Source of the DNA: Iris pallida
Lineage: Eukaryota > Streptophyta > Magnoliopsida > Asparagales > Iridaceae
Reading direction: 5' to 3'
Assembly: GCA_029216955.1 (NCBI GenBank)
Contig: JANAVB010015600.1
Location: 27,836,352 to 27,900,351, forward strand
DNA: 64,000 nt
The position numbers were made by a program, and so were the translations under genes. Of this stretch, positions 22,571 to 35,279 are shown piece by piece. The notes under the pieces are model-generated. The model was not told where the DNA came from and searched no databases. It saw only the letters and a program-made list of their open reading frames with translations. Each line of letters begins with the position of its first letter. Positions within the stretch are counted from its first letter, which is position 1.

Positions 22571-23232
22571 TTATTGTCCCTGTCAAAATCAGCACAGAGG
22601 AACATAGAAATGGCCAAAAATACTTTTGACAATAACTTTCTCAAAACAAGTCGAAATCCAACTTTTCAAAGGTCTATTTTGGGTAAAATTGAATTATCTA
22701 CAACATGGAACAATCAAAACATGAAAATAATGAAGTTTAATAGATCAAAACCCAAGAAAACCGAAAATAATATAAACTTAGATCCCTAAGAAAATATTCA
22801 TCAAAATGGAAAATGCTAAGTTCTAAAGTATCTTAGAATCTCGCGAGGAAGACAATAGAACAACAAAAATGGAGTTTCTCCATGAATCAAGTTGCACTTG
22901 CCTAAGCTTCTCTTGGTAGGTGGAGAAGTTAAGAGGAAGAACATGAAGAAATAAATGAAGAGTAAAGATGAGAGAGAAAGGGGGTTGGATTTTAAATGAT
23001 GATGGTGGTAGTAGGTAGGGGTTTTCTTTTGGTTCATGATGAACCCAAAAGCAAACCAAACCAAGCTAAACTGAACCAAGCTAAGCCATAACCAATAAAA
23101 TGCCAAAATAACCATGCCAATGCAACATGCTAAAAAAATAAAATCATGACTAGCTAACCATGACTAATAAAATACGGACCCAAAATACGTACACGTATAC
23201 GAAAATATGTAACACGAATTTCGAGGGTGACA

Positions 23233-24407
23233 ACAGTACAGCCTGAATTATTAGCAGATTTTCAGAAGATGGGAATAGAGATAGTTCTCCCTACCAATAT
23301 GACATTAATGGCCAGTATGCAAGTTCAGTCCAATATAGTAGAGAGAATCCAGATAGCTCAGTCAACGGATTCTAAGCTTCAGCGGCTTAGGACAGAATGT
23401 GAAGCAGAAAGAAGAGCAGAGTTATGCATTCACGAAGACGGCACGCTCCGGCATGGAAGGCGTCGTTGTGTATCCCGTAGTGACCTCAGGCAAGAGATAA
23501 TGGCAGAAGCTCACAGTTTGCAGTATTCAATTCATTTCGGTGGTATGAAAATGTATCATGATATCTGTCAGTATTTCTGGTGGAATGGCATGAAGAGGGA
23601 GATAGCTCGGTTCGTCTCTCGTTGTTTAGTTTGTCAACTAGTCAAAGTTGAACATCAGAGACCAGCTGGACTTCTTCAATCTTTACCGATCCTAGAATAA
23701 AAATGGGAGTCATTACCATGGATTTTGTAACTGGGTTACGAAAATCCCCAGCTGGAAGAGATGCTATATGGGTTATAGTTGGCCGACTCATGAATGTAGC
23801 TCATTTTCTTCCTTTTAGAATTGGTCAGTCAACGGATCAGCTAGCAGAGATGTACCTCAAGCAGATAGGTTATATGGAGTGCCAGTCAATATCGTGTCAG
23901 ACAGAGATTCGAGATTTATATCACTTTTGGCGGAGCCTTCAAGAGAGTTTGAAAACTCGTCTCAAGTTTAGTTCAGCTTATCATCCACAGACAGATGGTC
24001 AGTCGGAGCGCACGATTCAAAATCTTGAAGATATGTTGTGATCATGTACACTAGACTTCAGCGGTTCGTGGGAATATCACCTACATCTTGTAGAATTCTT
24101 CTATAATAACAGTTTTCAAGCCAATATCCAGATGGTACCGTTTGAGGCACTGTATGGCAGAAAATGTAGGTCACCTTTAGCCTGGGATGTTATAGACGAG
24201 AGACAGATGCTTGGTCCAAAGATGGTTACACAGACTATCGAGATGGTCAGACAAGTTAGAGATCATCTTCGAGTTGTACAAGATCGTCAGCATCATTGGG
24301 TTGATTCTCATCGACGTCCTCTTGAGTTTTCTATTGGCGACCACGTATTCCTTAGGATCTCGCCTACCCGTGACGTCATTCGATTCGACGTGCGAGGAAA
24401 GCTTAGT
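23233..24407 (+). pseudogene. A1 integrase
   Basis: Resumes the A1 frame after A2. N-terminal zinc region at about 23515-23635 (H...H, then CLVCQLVK), core with ITMDFVTGL (23714) and the [15 protein letters not shown] segment (23968) that carries the Glu-region of the DDE fold. Stops at 23698-23700 (where relatives have Trp) and 24039-24041. The C-terminal domain is cut at 24407 by B1 and continues at 46348. Confidence 0.88.
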
Positions 24408-24864
24408 TGTGAGCCCCTGAATTTAATTTATATTTAAATTAGGGTTTTTATAAACAACAAATGATTATTTTAGCCTTAAAATAATTTATTATAATTATTA
24501 GGAATTTTCTAGAATTTTTAAATGGTATTTAAAACTTAAAATATTATTTTGCAATTATTTAATTGTTTTTATAAACAGTTTGTAATTTACAAAATTATTT
24601 TAAGTCAGTTTGCAAATTGTATTTTGTCTGTGCAAATTTGAATTTGCACAGAACAACAGCGGAGGGGGGGCTAATTGTAATTTAGCAATTACATTTTGTA
24701 AGGCGGTGGGGTTTTGTACAATTTATAAGACTGGGGGGGGTTCTGCAAAATTTGCTGACCACCGCCTTCGGCCTCGTCATTCTCGTCGACCGTCTTCGCC
24801 GTAACCCTAACCCTAATTCCTAAAAATTTGGCCAGAAACCCTAATCTAAACCCGAATCCAGCCC

Positions 24865-24873
24865 TATAAATAG
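24865..24873 (+). promoter_or_regulatory. TATA box of the B1 5' LTR
   Basis: tataaatag, with aaaccctaaccc about 12 bases downstream. The equivalent in the 3' LTR (43415) reads tataatttg, so the box is damaged there. Confidence 0.55.
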
Positions 24874-25439
24874 GCCCTCGATCGAAACCCTAACCCTATT
24901 TTCTCCCCGACCCCCACAGCCTCTGCCCTAAGCTTTTCTTCCCCGACGATCGCCGGAACCCTAGATCTATCCTAGGCGGTGCCCCAGCCGTCGTCAGGCG
25001 CTCCGACCACCGCCGAACCATTCGCCTCGACGAGATGAACGTGGTTCCAAATTTTTCCAGCCGTCATGACGCCTCCTCCGTCGTACAGTATTCCCGATCG
25101 CCGGACATGTACGTATCTGTTCGTGTCTACTTCGTGTCTGTGTCTCGTGTACACGCGAAGGGACTCGCCATGTATCGAGGAGTCCAGTGATGTGCTCGGA
25201 CACGTAAGATTCGTGTCGTGCGTGTCGTTCTAGCCCAGGACACAAGACTCGTATCAGATTCATACGCTCGTGTCCCTAACTGTCCGGACACAAGTTTAAT
25301 GTTAATGGGTTAATGGGTTGATTTAATGTTAGCAGGTTTAAACCCGCACAGTAATGGGATTACAGTATTCGGGTTTACTGTTTATATTGGGTTCGATTTC
25401 AGGCCCAATGGGTTTGGGCTGGGTTTAATTTAATTTATA

Positions 25440-25547
25440 TGTATATTATATATGTATATATGTATATGTATTTTATGTATATTATATACTGTTATATATA
25501 TTATATATATATATACTGTTATATACTATATATATATATATATAAAA

Positions 25548-25638
<91 letters not shown>

Positions 25639-25655
25639 TATATATATATATGCTA
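25440..25655. repeat. TA microsatellite in the B1 5' LTR
   Basis: Mostly (TA)n with a short A run at about 25543-25555. The 3' LTR has a larger, broken version (about 43985-44415). Confidence 0.95.
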
Positions 25656-27553
25656 TTTGAATATATACATACTTGTGCTTTTATGTATACAAATATAGTT
25701 ATGTTATTTTATTGTCAATAATTACTATTGATATGTATATTTTACTGCATTAAAATATATTATTTTATTATTAATTACTTACGTATTTAAAATTCGTATT
25801 TTTGTAAACTGTGAATTATGGCCATTTGAGTCCAAGCCTAGCATGGATTTTGTGGATTCAAACGAGTCTAAATACATTCAAGGTCCGTATAAGTCATATT
25901 GGACTTGATTCATGGCTTTAGGTCTCGTATCTGTACTCCAGTTCAATTTCGTATACATGGATAAAATATTAAATAATTAATGATTGATTTTCTAGAAATT
26001 GTAACTTGCTGTATTTAAATTTTTATATATAATTTAATTGCTACAAAAATCTAGAAAAAATTGTATTTTAATACTATGTTAATTTAGCTAATTTAATATT
26101 ATTTTTGCAGGATTTAACTAATAAATTTGATATTTTATAAAAATAGGAAAACAGAACTCATTTTCAAAGCACTTATGTTTACTGATTTTTAATAAATATC
26201 TATATTGGTTTATAAATTCTAGAAAAATTAGTATAAATTTCTATAATTAACAAGGATCATTTTGATACTTTATTCCATATATATTGGAGCATTTTGGCTA
26301 CCTTAATAATTGTTGAAACACAGTGAACAGTATGATTTAATAATTAAATAATTGTGTCTTGTAAAGTTGTGTGTGATTTTGGGATATCTAGTATCGGGGC
26401 CTTACCCTAAATTATTATAGAGACCCTAAAAGTTGGTATTGTGTCACCCCATATTGGTCTCCTATGCTAAAGTCATCACTTGGCTAGGTATCCAGTTAGA
26501 AAGTCGTGTCACACCACAAGTGTCCTAGTATTTAGCTTAGAATATAAAAACTAAGTTTGTACTTCTTTTTTACAGTAACGAGACACCGGATATCTATAGC
26601 TTCATATACATACCCTTGCTTTGCACAAGGCAAGTACCCCTATAAACTTTATTTACTGCATGTGATAACAAATTGTGAATGAATCATATCAAAATACTGT
26701 TCCTTAAACTACAAGTCATATCTTCACATGCTTTACTGTTTTCAGTACCTACCATGCTTTATACTACTCTCATATCTCTCACATGTTATAACTTGGGTTA
26801 TGGGAAAACTGATAGCTAAGTACGTGATCATGTCCCAACTACCGAATCCGAGCAAGGTCACATTCTATATACAAACCTTGCCGTATGTGCTTCTCCAGTT
26901 GTATTTGTGCGTATGTACATCTATCGCCTTTTCACTTGTACAAAAGTACATTTTATTTACATGTGCCACAGTACATTGTATACCTATTGACGATCACGTA
27001 CCTGCTCCAGTTTTAAATATTACATATACATCTGTCGCTATGACATATGTATCCTTACCATGATATATTGTGATATACCATGATTCCTGTTCATTACACC
27101 TCTGTTCATTTCATGCTTCGTATATTTAGTTTGTAGAATCAGTACTTGCTCCCGTCCTGACAGGATAACGTTGTAGGTATACTTACCGAGGAGGAGTTGC
27201 TATGTGATTCCTATTATGGGGTCACCATCGAGGATCATGCTTTACCCTACGAGGATATACCTGTGGGAAAACTCGTCTAGTTTGTTTAGTTGCTCAGGAC
27301 TTTTGAGAGCAGACATGTTTTAGACTATGTATTTTATTACTGGACCTGTATCCAGTTTTATAACTTGGCTATGTATTTGAAACATATTCTTATACTAGAT
27401 AATTTTGTGTTTGTGATGTTTTAACTCAATATGACGAATAGAACTGTTAGCACACTCTGATCTTGTATTAGAACAGCTTACTACGCTTTATCTCAAGCGT
27501 AGGCTGGACATGACTCGGCCCGGCCCAACAAATTTGAGTAAAGGATCGTGACA

Positions 27554-27804
27554 TATTTTTAGTGGTGGCCCATGCAGGTCAAGACTAAGTTGTTTTGGTT
27601 ACGTCATTGTACCAAGCATGCCTGCAATTAGGAACTTAAGATAACTAGATAACACTAGGAATAACATTTAGAACACCTAGAGGATTACTAGGATTGCAAC
27701 ATAGGAAACTCATCACAGCATATGATCGTTATTACAAATTAGACTTTCTTGCTTGTTTGTGATTGTTTATTTAAAAGAATTCTTATAAGTTCTTTTTTTA
27801 ATAG
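27554..27804 (+). other. B1 leader with primer-binding site
   Basis: tggtggcccatgcagg at 27563-27578, nine bases after the LTR. No other feature before gag. Confidence 0.7.
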
Positions 27805-29150
27805 ATGGTGCTCGCACGCTCATCCTAGTATGCCACACCTGAAAATGGCGTACTTCCTATCCAGCCGGTCGACCAGTTGACCGAAGCACCTCCACCTCCA
27901 CCGACCAGACAACCCCACTCCACAAATCCACCAACCCAGATGCCACCACCACCTCCCACCTCACAGTCCTAGCAGGACCCGATACTCCCACCATCACCTA
28001 TAGTTATACCTACCCAGGCTTCCGTCACTCTCAACGGGAACCAGCTGCTCACTCTGATCCAGGGGTTCCTAACAACCCATCAGGAGCAGACCACCTTACT
28101 TCGCCAGAGCATGGAGCGTTCTGAGGAGCATACCATGGTCCCACCAACGGTAGAGCCACGACCGAGAGCGGGAAATATCAAGGACTTCATGAGCTTGAAC
28201 CCTAGGGAGTTCATGGGGACTTAAGGCATCATAGTCGCAGATGACTGGTTAGACTCGGTAGAGAGGAATCTCCTTGGAGCTAGGTTGCCGGGTGACCTTC
28301 AGGTCGAGGCAGCGAGATTTCTGCTGACAGACTTAGCAGGAGTTTGGTTCAGGAATGAGCCACTATTCGCGACAGGGAGAGCCACATGGGATCGGTTTAA
28401 GATCCAGTTCAAGAATAAATTCTTCTCGACTACCGCTAGAGTAGCCATGGGGCTACAATTCCAGAACATCCAGCAGGAAAACCGTTCTGTTGACGAGTAT
28501 ACAGCAGAGTCTAGTCGTTTGAGTTGTTTCGCCCTAGCCTGATTGCAGACCCAGAGGAGATGATGCGTAGAATTTTCCATGGTCTAGTCCCAGACATTGG
28601 AATCCTTCTAGTGGCAAACGGGACGACTGACTACTACCAGAGCCTAGAGTTGGCCCGGGATAGAGGAACATCTTCTGTCTTGCAAAAGGCCAGCTTTCGT
28701 ACACCAAAAGGGACCTTCCAAGCGCCAAGCTTTTCAGTCGAGAGCACCGACGCTGTACCAGCAGGCATACCGTCCTCCCACACCACATCACCCAACCTAC
28801 CAGTTAGAGCTCCGGGATCACAGCAGCAGAGGGGAGCTGTGTGTGTATACTGTAGGAGGCCAGGGCATGATTATGCCATCTGCAGGAAGATGTTGAAGCA
28901 ATGCTTAGCTTGTGGGTCTACCATCCACAAGCTTCGGGATTGCCCAGTAGCGAGGGTACCAGGTACTGGACCACCATCTAGAGGACCGTCGCTCCCGACT
29001 CAGCAGCAGAGATTCGGGCAGCATCTGCAGCAGAAGGGTCCCCAGGGGAAGACTTATAGTCTAGCTCTTGCGGCGGAGCCAGAGCAGGTTTCAGAGCCAG
29101 ATTATTTGGTCGACGTCATCACAGGTCATGTTTATTTGCATACTTTTCTA
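27805..29150 (+). pseudogene. B1 gag
   Basis: Starts at ATG 27805; the N-terminus is Pro-rich. Stops at about 27826, 27972 and 28222. The capsid-type region (about 28240-28690) includes DDWLDSVERNL and WDRFKIQFKNKFF; a frameshift near 28520 joins two frames. Two zinc knuckles follow at about 28849-28950: CVYCRRPGHDYAIC and CLACGSTIHKLRDC, the second with His intact. Broken. Confidence 0.85.
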
Positions 29151-30885
29151 ACCATATGCTTGTTTGATTCTGGTGCATCACATAGCTTTCTATCATTAGA
29201 TTTTTTGCAAAAATACCACTTAATAGCTACACCCACCGAAGAGATGAGTAGAGTCATGACGGGAGACGGACCAGTATCCATTAGAGCTATCTATAGATGC
29301 TCTATTACTATAGCTGGAAGAGAGTTTAGGGGACGATTCTTTGTGATGCCAGTTCCCGGATATGATATCATATTAGGAATGGATTGGCTTAGCTATGCTC
29401 ACGCAGCTATAGACAGTCATGTGGGTAGTATTCTGTTCAGTCCCCCAGGAACGACACCATTCAGTGTTAGGAGGACAGGGCCGGTGATCAGCCTAGAGTC
29501 AAACTGTTGTACGACAGTTGGGGAGTTAGCACCGCTACACCCTATCATTGGAGATTTTATGGATGTATTCCCAAAGGATCTTCTAGGACTTTTGCCTGAC
29601 AGAGATGTTGTTCACCATAGATTTAGTATCGGGCTTATCACCAGTATCCCGGGCTTGCTATAGGGTGAACCCCAAGGAGGCCGTAGAGATGAAGGAGCAG
29701 ATCGATGACCTGTTGAAAAAGGGTTTCATTCGATCTAGTGCTTCTCCATAGGGAGCGCCAGTTCTCTTTGTGCCAAAAAAGGATGGTACAGTTTGGTTGT
29801 GCATTGACTACTGGGCATTGAATACCATCACCATTAAGAACAAATATCCTCTGCCTCGGATAGATGATTTATTCGACCAGTTGAGTGGGGCGAAGGTGTT
29901 CTCCAGGATAGATTTGAGATCCGGTTACCACCAGGTGAAGGTCAGAGCTGAAGACATCCAGAAGACTGCATTCAACACGAAGTATGGGCAGTACGAGTTT
30001 TTGGTGATGCCATTTGGTCTCATAAATGTGCCAACTGTCTTTATGAACTTGATGAACAAGACATTTCACCAGTATCTGGATAAATTCGTCATAGTATTTA
30101 TCGACGACATCCTGATATACTCGAAGACACTGGAAAAGCACGCAGAACACTTGCGGACAGTTCTGGGGATTCTGAGGAAGGAGAGGTTGTATGCCAAATT
30201 GTCGAAATGTGAGTTCTTTCCAGACTAAGTAGAGTTTCTCGGTCATGTGGTCACTGGAGAGGGGATCTCAGTGGATCCCAGGAAGATTGCTGCCGTCGAG
30301 ACTTGGAAGGCGCCAACATCGGTTTCAGAAATCAGGAGTTTCTTGGGATTAGCAGGTTATTATAGGAAGTTTGTCTAGGACTTTGCTAGAATAGCTGAAC
30401 CCATGATGAAGCTGACAGGAAAGGACACAGAGTACATCTGGTCAGAGGACTGCCAGGAAGCATTTGAGGAGGCTGACAACCGCTCCAGTTATGACATTAC
30501 CTTCAGGATCTGGAGGTTTCACCATTTATAGCGATGCTTCGGGAAAGGGGCTAGGATGTGTTTTGCAGCAGCATGGGAAAGTGATTGCTTATGCATCTCG
30601 GCAATTACGGACTCATAAACAGAACTATCCTACCCATGACATAGAGTTAGCTATGGTGATCTTTGCACTCAAGTTGTGGAAAGACTACTTATACGGAAAG
30701 AGAGTGGAAATTTTTACTGACCACAAGAGTTTGAAGTATGTGTTCACGCAGAAGGAGCTAAACATGAGGCAGAGAAGATGGTTGGAGTTGATGAAGGACT
30801 TCGACATCGATTTGCAGTATCATCCCGGAAAGGCAAATGTGGTAGCGGATGCGCTGAGCAGGCATCCGATGGCATGGTATCTGAT
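29151..30885 (+). pseudogene. B1 protease-RT-RNase H
   Basis: Protease active site FDSGASHSFLS (about 29164) and LGMDWL (29370). RT keeps [14 protein letters not shown] (29840), [12 protein letters not shown] and [14 protein letters not shown] at 29749-29751 replaces the Trp codon of A1, and TAA at 30226-30228 ends the second segment. A frameshift near 30460 precedes RNase H (about 30510-30870: [39 protein letters not shown]). Coding potential is otherwise good, so decay is moderate. Confidence 0.88.
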
Positions 30886-32414
30886 GATAGATCGGAATTT
30901 ACGGAAGGATCTGGAGAAGCTCGATATTGAGGTGATTCAGCCAGGATCAGTGATACAGATGATGGTACTAGGCATTCAGTCAGGTCTGATGGAGCAGATC
31001 AAGGAGACTCGGTCAACAGATGAGAGCCTTCGTAGACTCAGAGTTCAGGCTTTAGCTAGATTGCTAGATGACTTCAACATAGCAGAGGATGGATCCTTGA
31101 GGCACGACAGCCGGTTATGCGTGCCGAAGGGCGAGCTAATAGAGGCAATCTTGCAGGAGGTGCACAGATCGCAATATTCTATTCACCCTGGTGCCAACAA
31201 GATGTACCGTGAATTGCGGAAACATCTTTGGAGGCACAAAATAAAGAGAGATGTATTACACTTTATTTCGAGGTGCCTAGTTTGCCAGCAGGTCAAGGCA
31301 GAGCGTCAGAGGCCAGCTGGTCTATTGCAGCCGTTACCTATTCCCGAGTGGAAGTGGGAACACATTACGATGGACTTTGTCTCAGGGCTTCCTCGTTCCC
31401 AAGGAGGGAAGGATGCCATATGGGTTATCGTTGACAGGCTGACGAAGTGTGCTCACTTATACCCTTCAAGGTGGGTCTCCCCATCGAAAAGTTGGCAGAG
31501 CTATACATGTAGCAGATAGTTCGCTTGCACGGAGTACCGGTGAGCATCGTATCAGACCGGGACAGCAGATTCACATCCTATTACTGGAGAAGCTTACAGG
31601 AGGAGTTGGGCAGTCGTCTCAAGTTCAGTACAGCGTACCACCCAAAGACCGATGGACAATCCGAGAGGACGATTCAGACGCTCGAGGACATGTTGAGGAC
31701 TTGTGTACTGGACTTCGGTGGATCATGGGAGAGTCATCTTCACTTGGTAGAGTTTTCATACAACAATAGCTACCAAGCCAGCAACGGTATGTCTCTATTC
31801 GAGGCACTATATGGACGAAGATGCCGTACACCGATTTTTTGGGATGATATTGGGGATAGAGTTATGCTTGGGCCGGAGATGATCACTGAGGAAGCAAAGA
31901 AGGTCAGGATGATCAGAGACAGACTCAGAGTTGCTCAGGACATACAGAAACTCTGGGCCGATGCTAGTCGCAGACCGATGGAGTTCGCCGACAGAGATAT
32001 GGTGTTGGTGAAGATATCACCTACCTGAGGGACGATTCGATTCGGATGAGGTGGCAAGTTGAGCCCTAGATACATTGGACCGTTCGAGATACTCGGCAGG
32101 ATCAGAGAGGTAGCTTACAGGGTTGCACTACCACCCAACCTGGCGGGAGTTCATGATATTTTTCATGTGTCTCAGCTGAGGAGATACGTTCCAGACCCCA
32201 GCCATGTGCTGGATCATTCAGAGTTAGAGATCGAACCGAGTCTTGCAGTTATTGAGCAGCCAATAGAGATATTGGACCGGAGGGAGAAGAGGCTGAGGAA
32301 CAAAGTCATACCCTTAGTCCGAGTAGCTTGGAGCCGTCACTCTCCGGAAGAATCTACTTGGGAGAGGGAGTCGGACATGAGGGAGAGATATCCTTACTTG
32401 TTCGACCCACCAGC
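30886..32414 (+). pseudogene. B1 integrase with C-terminal chromodomain
   Basis: Zinc region ([15 protein letters not shown] at about 31166; [10 protein letters not shown] at 31278), DDE core ([10 protein letters not shown], 31364; [12 protein letters not shown], 31637), GPFEILGRI linker at 32080, and a chromodomain-like tail (about 32265-32405: ILDRREKRLRNK, STWERESDM). In chromoviruses the tail directs insertion to heterochromatin. A frameshift near 31460 and a stop at 32026-32028 break it. It ends at YPYLFDPP where A3 inserts; the last codons resume at 42807. Confidence 0.87.
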
Positions 32415-35112
32415 TGTAATGCCCCAGAACCAGAATACTGGAGAGCGGGGGCGTACATAGCCAGCTACGCATATTGAAGTGCAACCCACCTTGCTATACG
32501 GTCACGGCTGTCTAGATACATGAGGGTTTAACTACAAGCCATCAGTCTCCTATGGTCATGAACAAGCCTAATGTCACAATCTCAAGCAAGTAATAACAGT
32601 TACAAGATGTAAGAGCACCAAATATACAATAGTAAGGCGTCCCATACATTACATATTTGGATGATCATGAAGCTAGTCGTACAAATTATCAGGACTAGCA
32701 AGAGTTCAATCATACATGATCAACCCTAGGATTTGCCAATCATGTTACAGCCCGTGGGCAGACAGTAAGTAAAGTACAATCGAGCTAAACATGTGCTCGT
32801 CGGCTAAACATCTCAAAAGAATATTTTTACAATAAAGTGGAAGAACAAAAGAAACTCACTCGTTGCCCTGCTTGCGCCTGGTGGTCACCATCGGGCTGGA
32901 AAGTCGGTAGATCCTCTAGAGCTGCTCCGAAATCTGGCCATACAAAACCAGCTGGGTCAGATCCCAGAAAGAGCAAGTGCCACAAAGGAGGCTTCACTTA
33001 GGAACTAAAACAAGCAATTTAACACAAAATATAATAATAATATAGTAAAACTGGAGAGATAGAGCATCATGAGGATATACGGTAAGGTAACCATGGAACC
33101 ATTCAGATAACCAAGTTACAACACTTAAACCAAACAAGGACGGGGGTTGTAACCCTTCATCTGAACAGAACTTGGTTTCTCTCATTTATCGGATAAAATA
33201 AAACACAAGTAGTCAAGCCATGTTACAATCTTATACAGGATCAGGACAAGACTAGACTGGACTAAACTCTATCCAATCAATCACGGCCAAGCAATGAGTA
33301 CGGCTTGATACTTTAACTAACTAGGGTTATCACAGGCCTAGTTACTAGCAAGATGCAGCGAGATTATTCCACAGCCACAAGCCCTACAGACCGTCCAGGC
33401 TATCCGAACGTAATTAGGGGTTGAGTTCAGGTGGGTACATCGTCCAAGAAACGTATGTACCCTTAAGTAGCTTGAAAGGTGCACCACATGACTGTGTGCT
33501 GGAAATGTGCCCTACTCGACGGCAGGCTACAGATCCCAGGTGGGGCGCCCAGATAACGGGATTGCCTGTAGCTGGGAAAATCTCTTCATAGCTATTGGAT
33601 TATTCTAGTTATTAACCTTAGTCAAATTCAGTAGGTACCCCTGACCGTGGTACTCAGGGGTCCCTGTCCTAGACATGATGCAAGATAAGACTGGTTCATT
33701 TGTATAAGCACAATCGTCCACGGTGTCCAGGTCATTCATTTTTGTCATGTCATGTTGGCCGTCGCAACAGTAATTCGAGATATATCATGTCAGGTTTACT
33801 TGTCAAGAGTACGCCACGGCGGGCCACTAGCATGTCATGTTACTTGTCAAGAGTGCACCACTATAGGTCACTATCGTGTTCAAGGAACATGTGCAGGATA
33901 ACATAGTACAAGCATTCCATCAAGAGATCCAAGTCACACTGAGGGTCAAAAGACATGAGCCTAATAATAACAATTAAATCATAAAATACAAGGCTATGGA
34001 AGGGCCACGCGGCTCGGGCATATACGGCCAGGAAAAGAGAGTGCATGCGGCTCAGGACGGTTCAGGGTGTTTGCAGCTCCGGAAGGACAGGCATATACGG
34101 CTCAAAGATGACGGGCGCATATGCGGCTCAAAGATGACGGGCACATATACGGCTACGGGAGAGCAACGCTATGCGGTTGAAAGGGGGCAGGAGCTTATGC
34201 GGCTGAAGGGAATGGGCCTTATGCGGCTGGGATGAGCTGAGTCCCATGCGGCCAGGGAGAGAAGTCCATGCGGCTCGGAAGAGACTCGGTCTATGCAGCC
34301 AGGAAAAGTAGGCTTATGCTGCTGGGGAATTTCGAGTTCATGCGGCTCAATTAATCAGGGCACATGCGGCTTGGGTTACGAGGCGCATACGGTTCAGCCC
34401 ACGTAAGGCCATGCAGCTGAAGTTCATGCGGCTCAAGGGTTCAGAGTCTCATGCGGCTGAAATATTCATGCGGCTGGGGAAAACTCTTGCCGCATGAAAT
34501 ATTCATGCGGTCAAGTACTGTTCTTCTTCTCCAAATTTTGAGAGGAAGAACCATGAAGGCCATGCTTCCAAGCTCCATAATTCCATCATCCGAAGTCCAA
34601 ATCCGAACTTCCATAGGTCAAAATGGGGCAGAATAAAATTCTTTACAACAAGGAACCATCAAAACTTGGAAATAACAAAGTTAAATAGATCAAAACCCAA
34701 GAAATTCAAAAATAAAATAAACTTAGATCTACATGAATTTAGCCATAGAAATTAAAATGCTAAGTACTAAAGTGGGTTAGAATCTTGAGAGGAAGAAAAT
34801 GGAACAATAAAACTTGGGTTCCTCCATGAAGCAAGAGGCACTTGCTTAAGCTCTCCCTCTCTCTCTTTCAGGTAGGTGAAGAGTAATGGTGGAGAAGAAG
34901 AAGAGTAAATGAGGAGAGAGAAATAAGTGGGGTTAATAAATGGTGAGGGTGGTGGTAGGTAGGGGTTTTCCCCTTGGTCCATGATGAACCAAAAGCAACC
35001 CAAGCCGAACCAAGCCAAACCAAACAAGTCGAACCAAGCAAGGAGACATGCAATACGAGTCAAAATACTTAAACGTATACGAAGATACGCAATACGAACC
35101 ACAGGCATTACA
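32415..35112 (-). repeat. A3 3' LTR (left)
   Basis: tgtaatgccccag...ggcattaca on the plus strand. One copy of the stem-loop block (33116-33170) and an atgcggct cluster (about 34010-34510). The polypurine tract of the element is the complement of 35113-35130 (ctacccaccttaaaa). Confidence 0.9.
34010..34510. repeat. ATGCGGCT cluster in the A3 left LTR
   Basis: More than 20 copies of atgcggct or one-base variants, spaced about 15-35 bases, separated by variable purine-rich spacers. Its partner in the right LTR is at about 41705-42210. Confidence 0.9.
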
Positions 35113-35279
35113 ACTCTACCCACCTTAAAAGAATTCCGTCCTCGAAATTTAATTAAGAGGATAGAGGGGAAAAGACAAGCTATACTAATCACAAGCAAAC
35201 TATAACTAGGCAATCAATCAAGCAATCACTCATTCAAGCAAGGAACTTAGAGCATAAGACATAAGAAAGACATTATACC
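35113..35279 (-). other. A3 3' untranslated region
   Basis: 167 bases between the last codon of integrase and the LTR; purine-rich on the minus strand near the LTR. Nothing else seen. Confidence 0.6.

Larger units (their letters stand above)
20115..23232 (-). mobile_element. A2: solo LTR of family A
   Basis: 3118 bp between perfect duplications acagt (20110-20114 and 23233-23237), with no internal region, so it arose by LTR-LTR recombination after insertion into A1. It is longer than A3 LTRs because it holds four copies of a stem-loop block (20819-21390) and a long atgcggc array (22137-22570). No gene is supported. The end at 23200-23232 is cgaatttcgagggtgaca. Confidence 0.93.
24408..27553 (+). 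repeat. B1 5' LTR
   Basis: Starts tgtgagcccctg, ends gatcgtgaca. A TATA box tataaatag is at 24865-24873, followed by aaaccctaa telo-box-like motifs (24884-24897). A long TA-rich microsatellite spans about 25440-25655. The rest is AT-rich with no gene. Confidence 0.9.

Noticed and set aside
22139..22789. 216-codon ORF rich in Cys, Gly, His and Tyr in the A2 LTR
   Set aside because: Pure translation of the atgcggc array; several frames are open at once and the LTR is solo.
24800..24900. Interstitial telomere from aaccctaaccctaa runs
   Set aside because: Only one or two imperfect units, repeated in both B LTRs; these are telo-box-like LTR promoter motifs.
25439..25721. Tyr-Ile repeat ORFs
   Set aside because: Translation of (TA)n microsatellite; same at 44009-44356.
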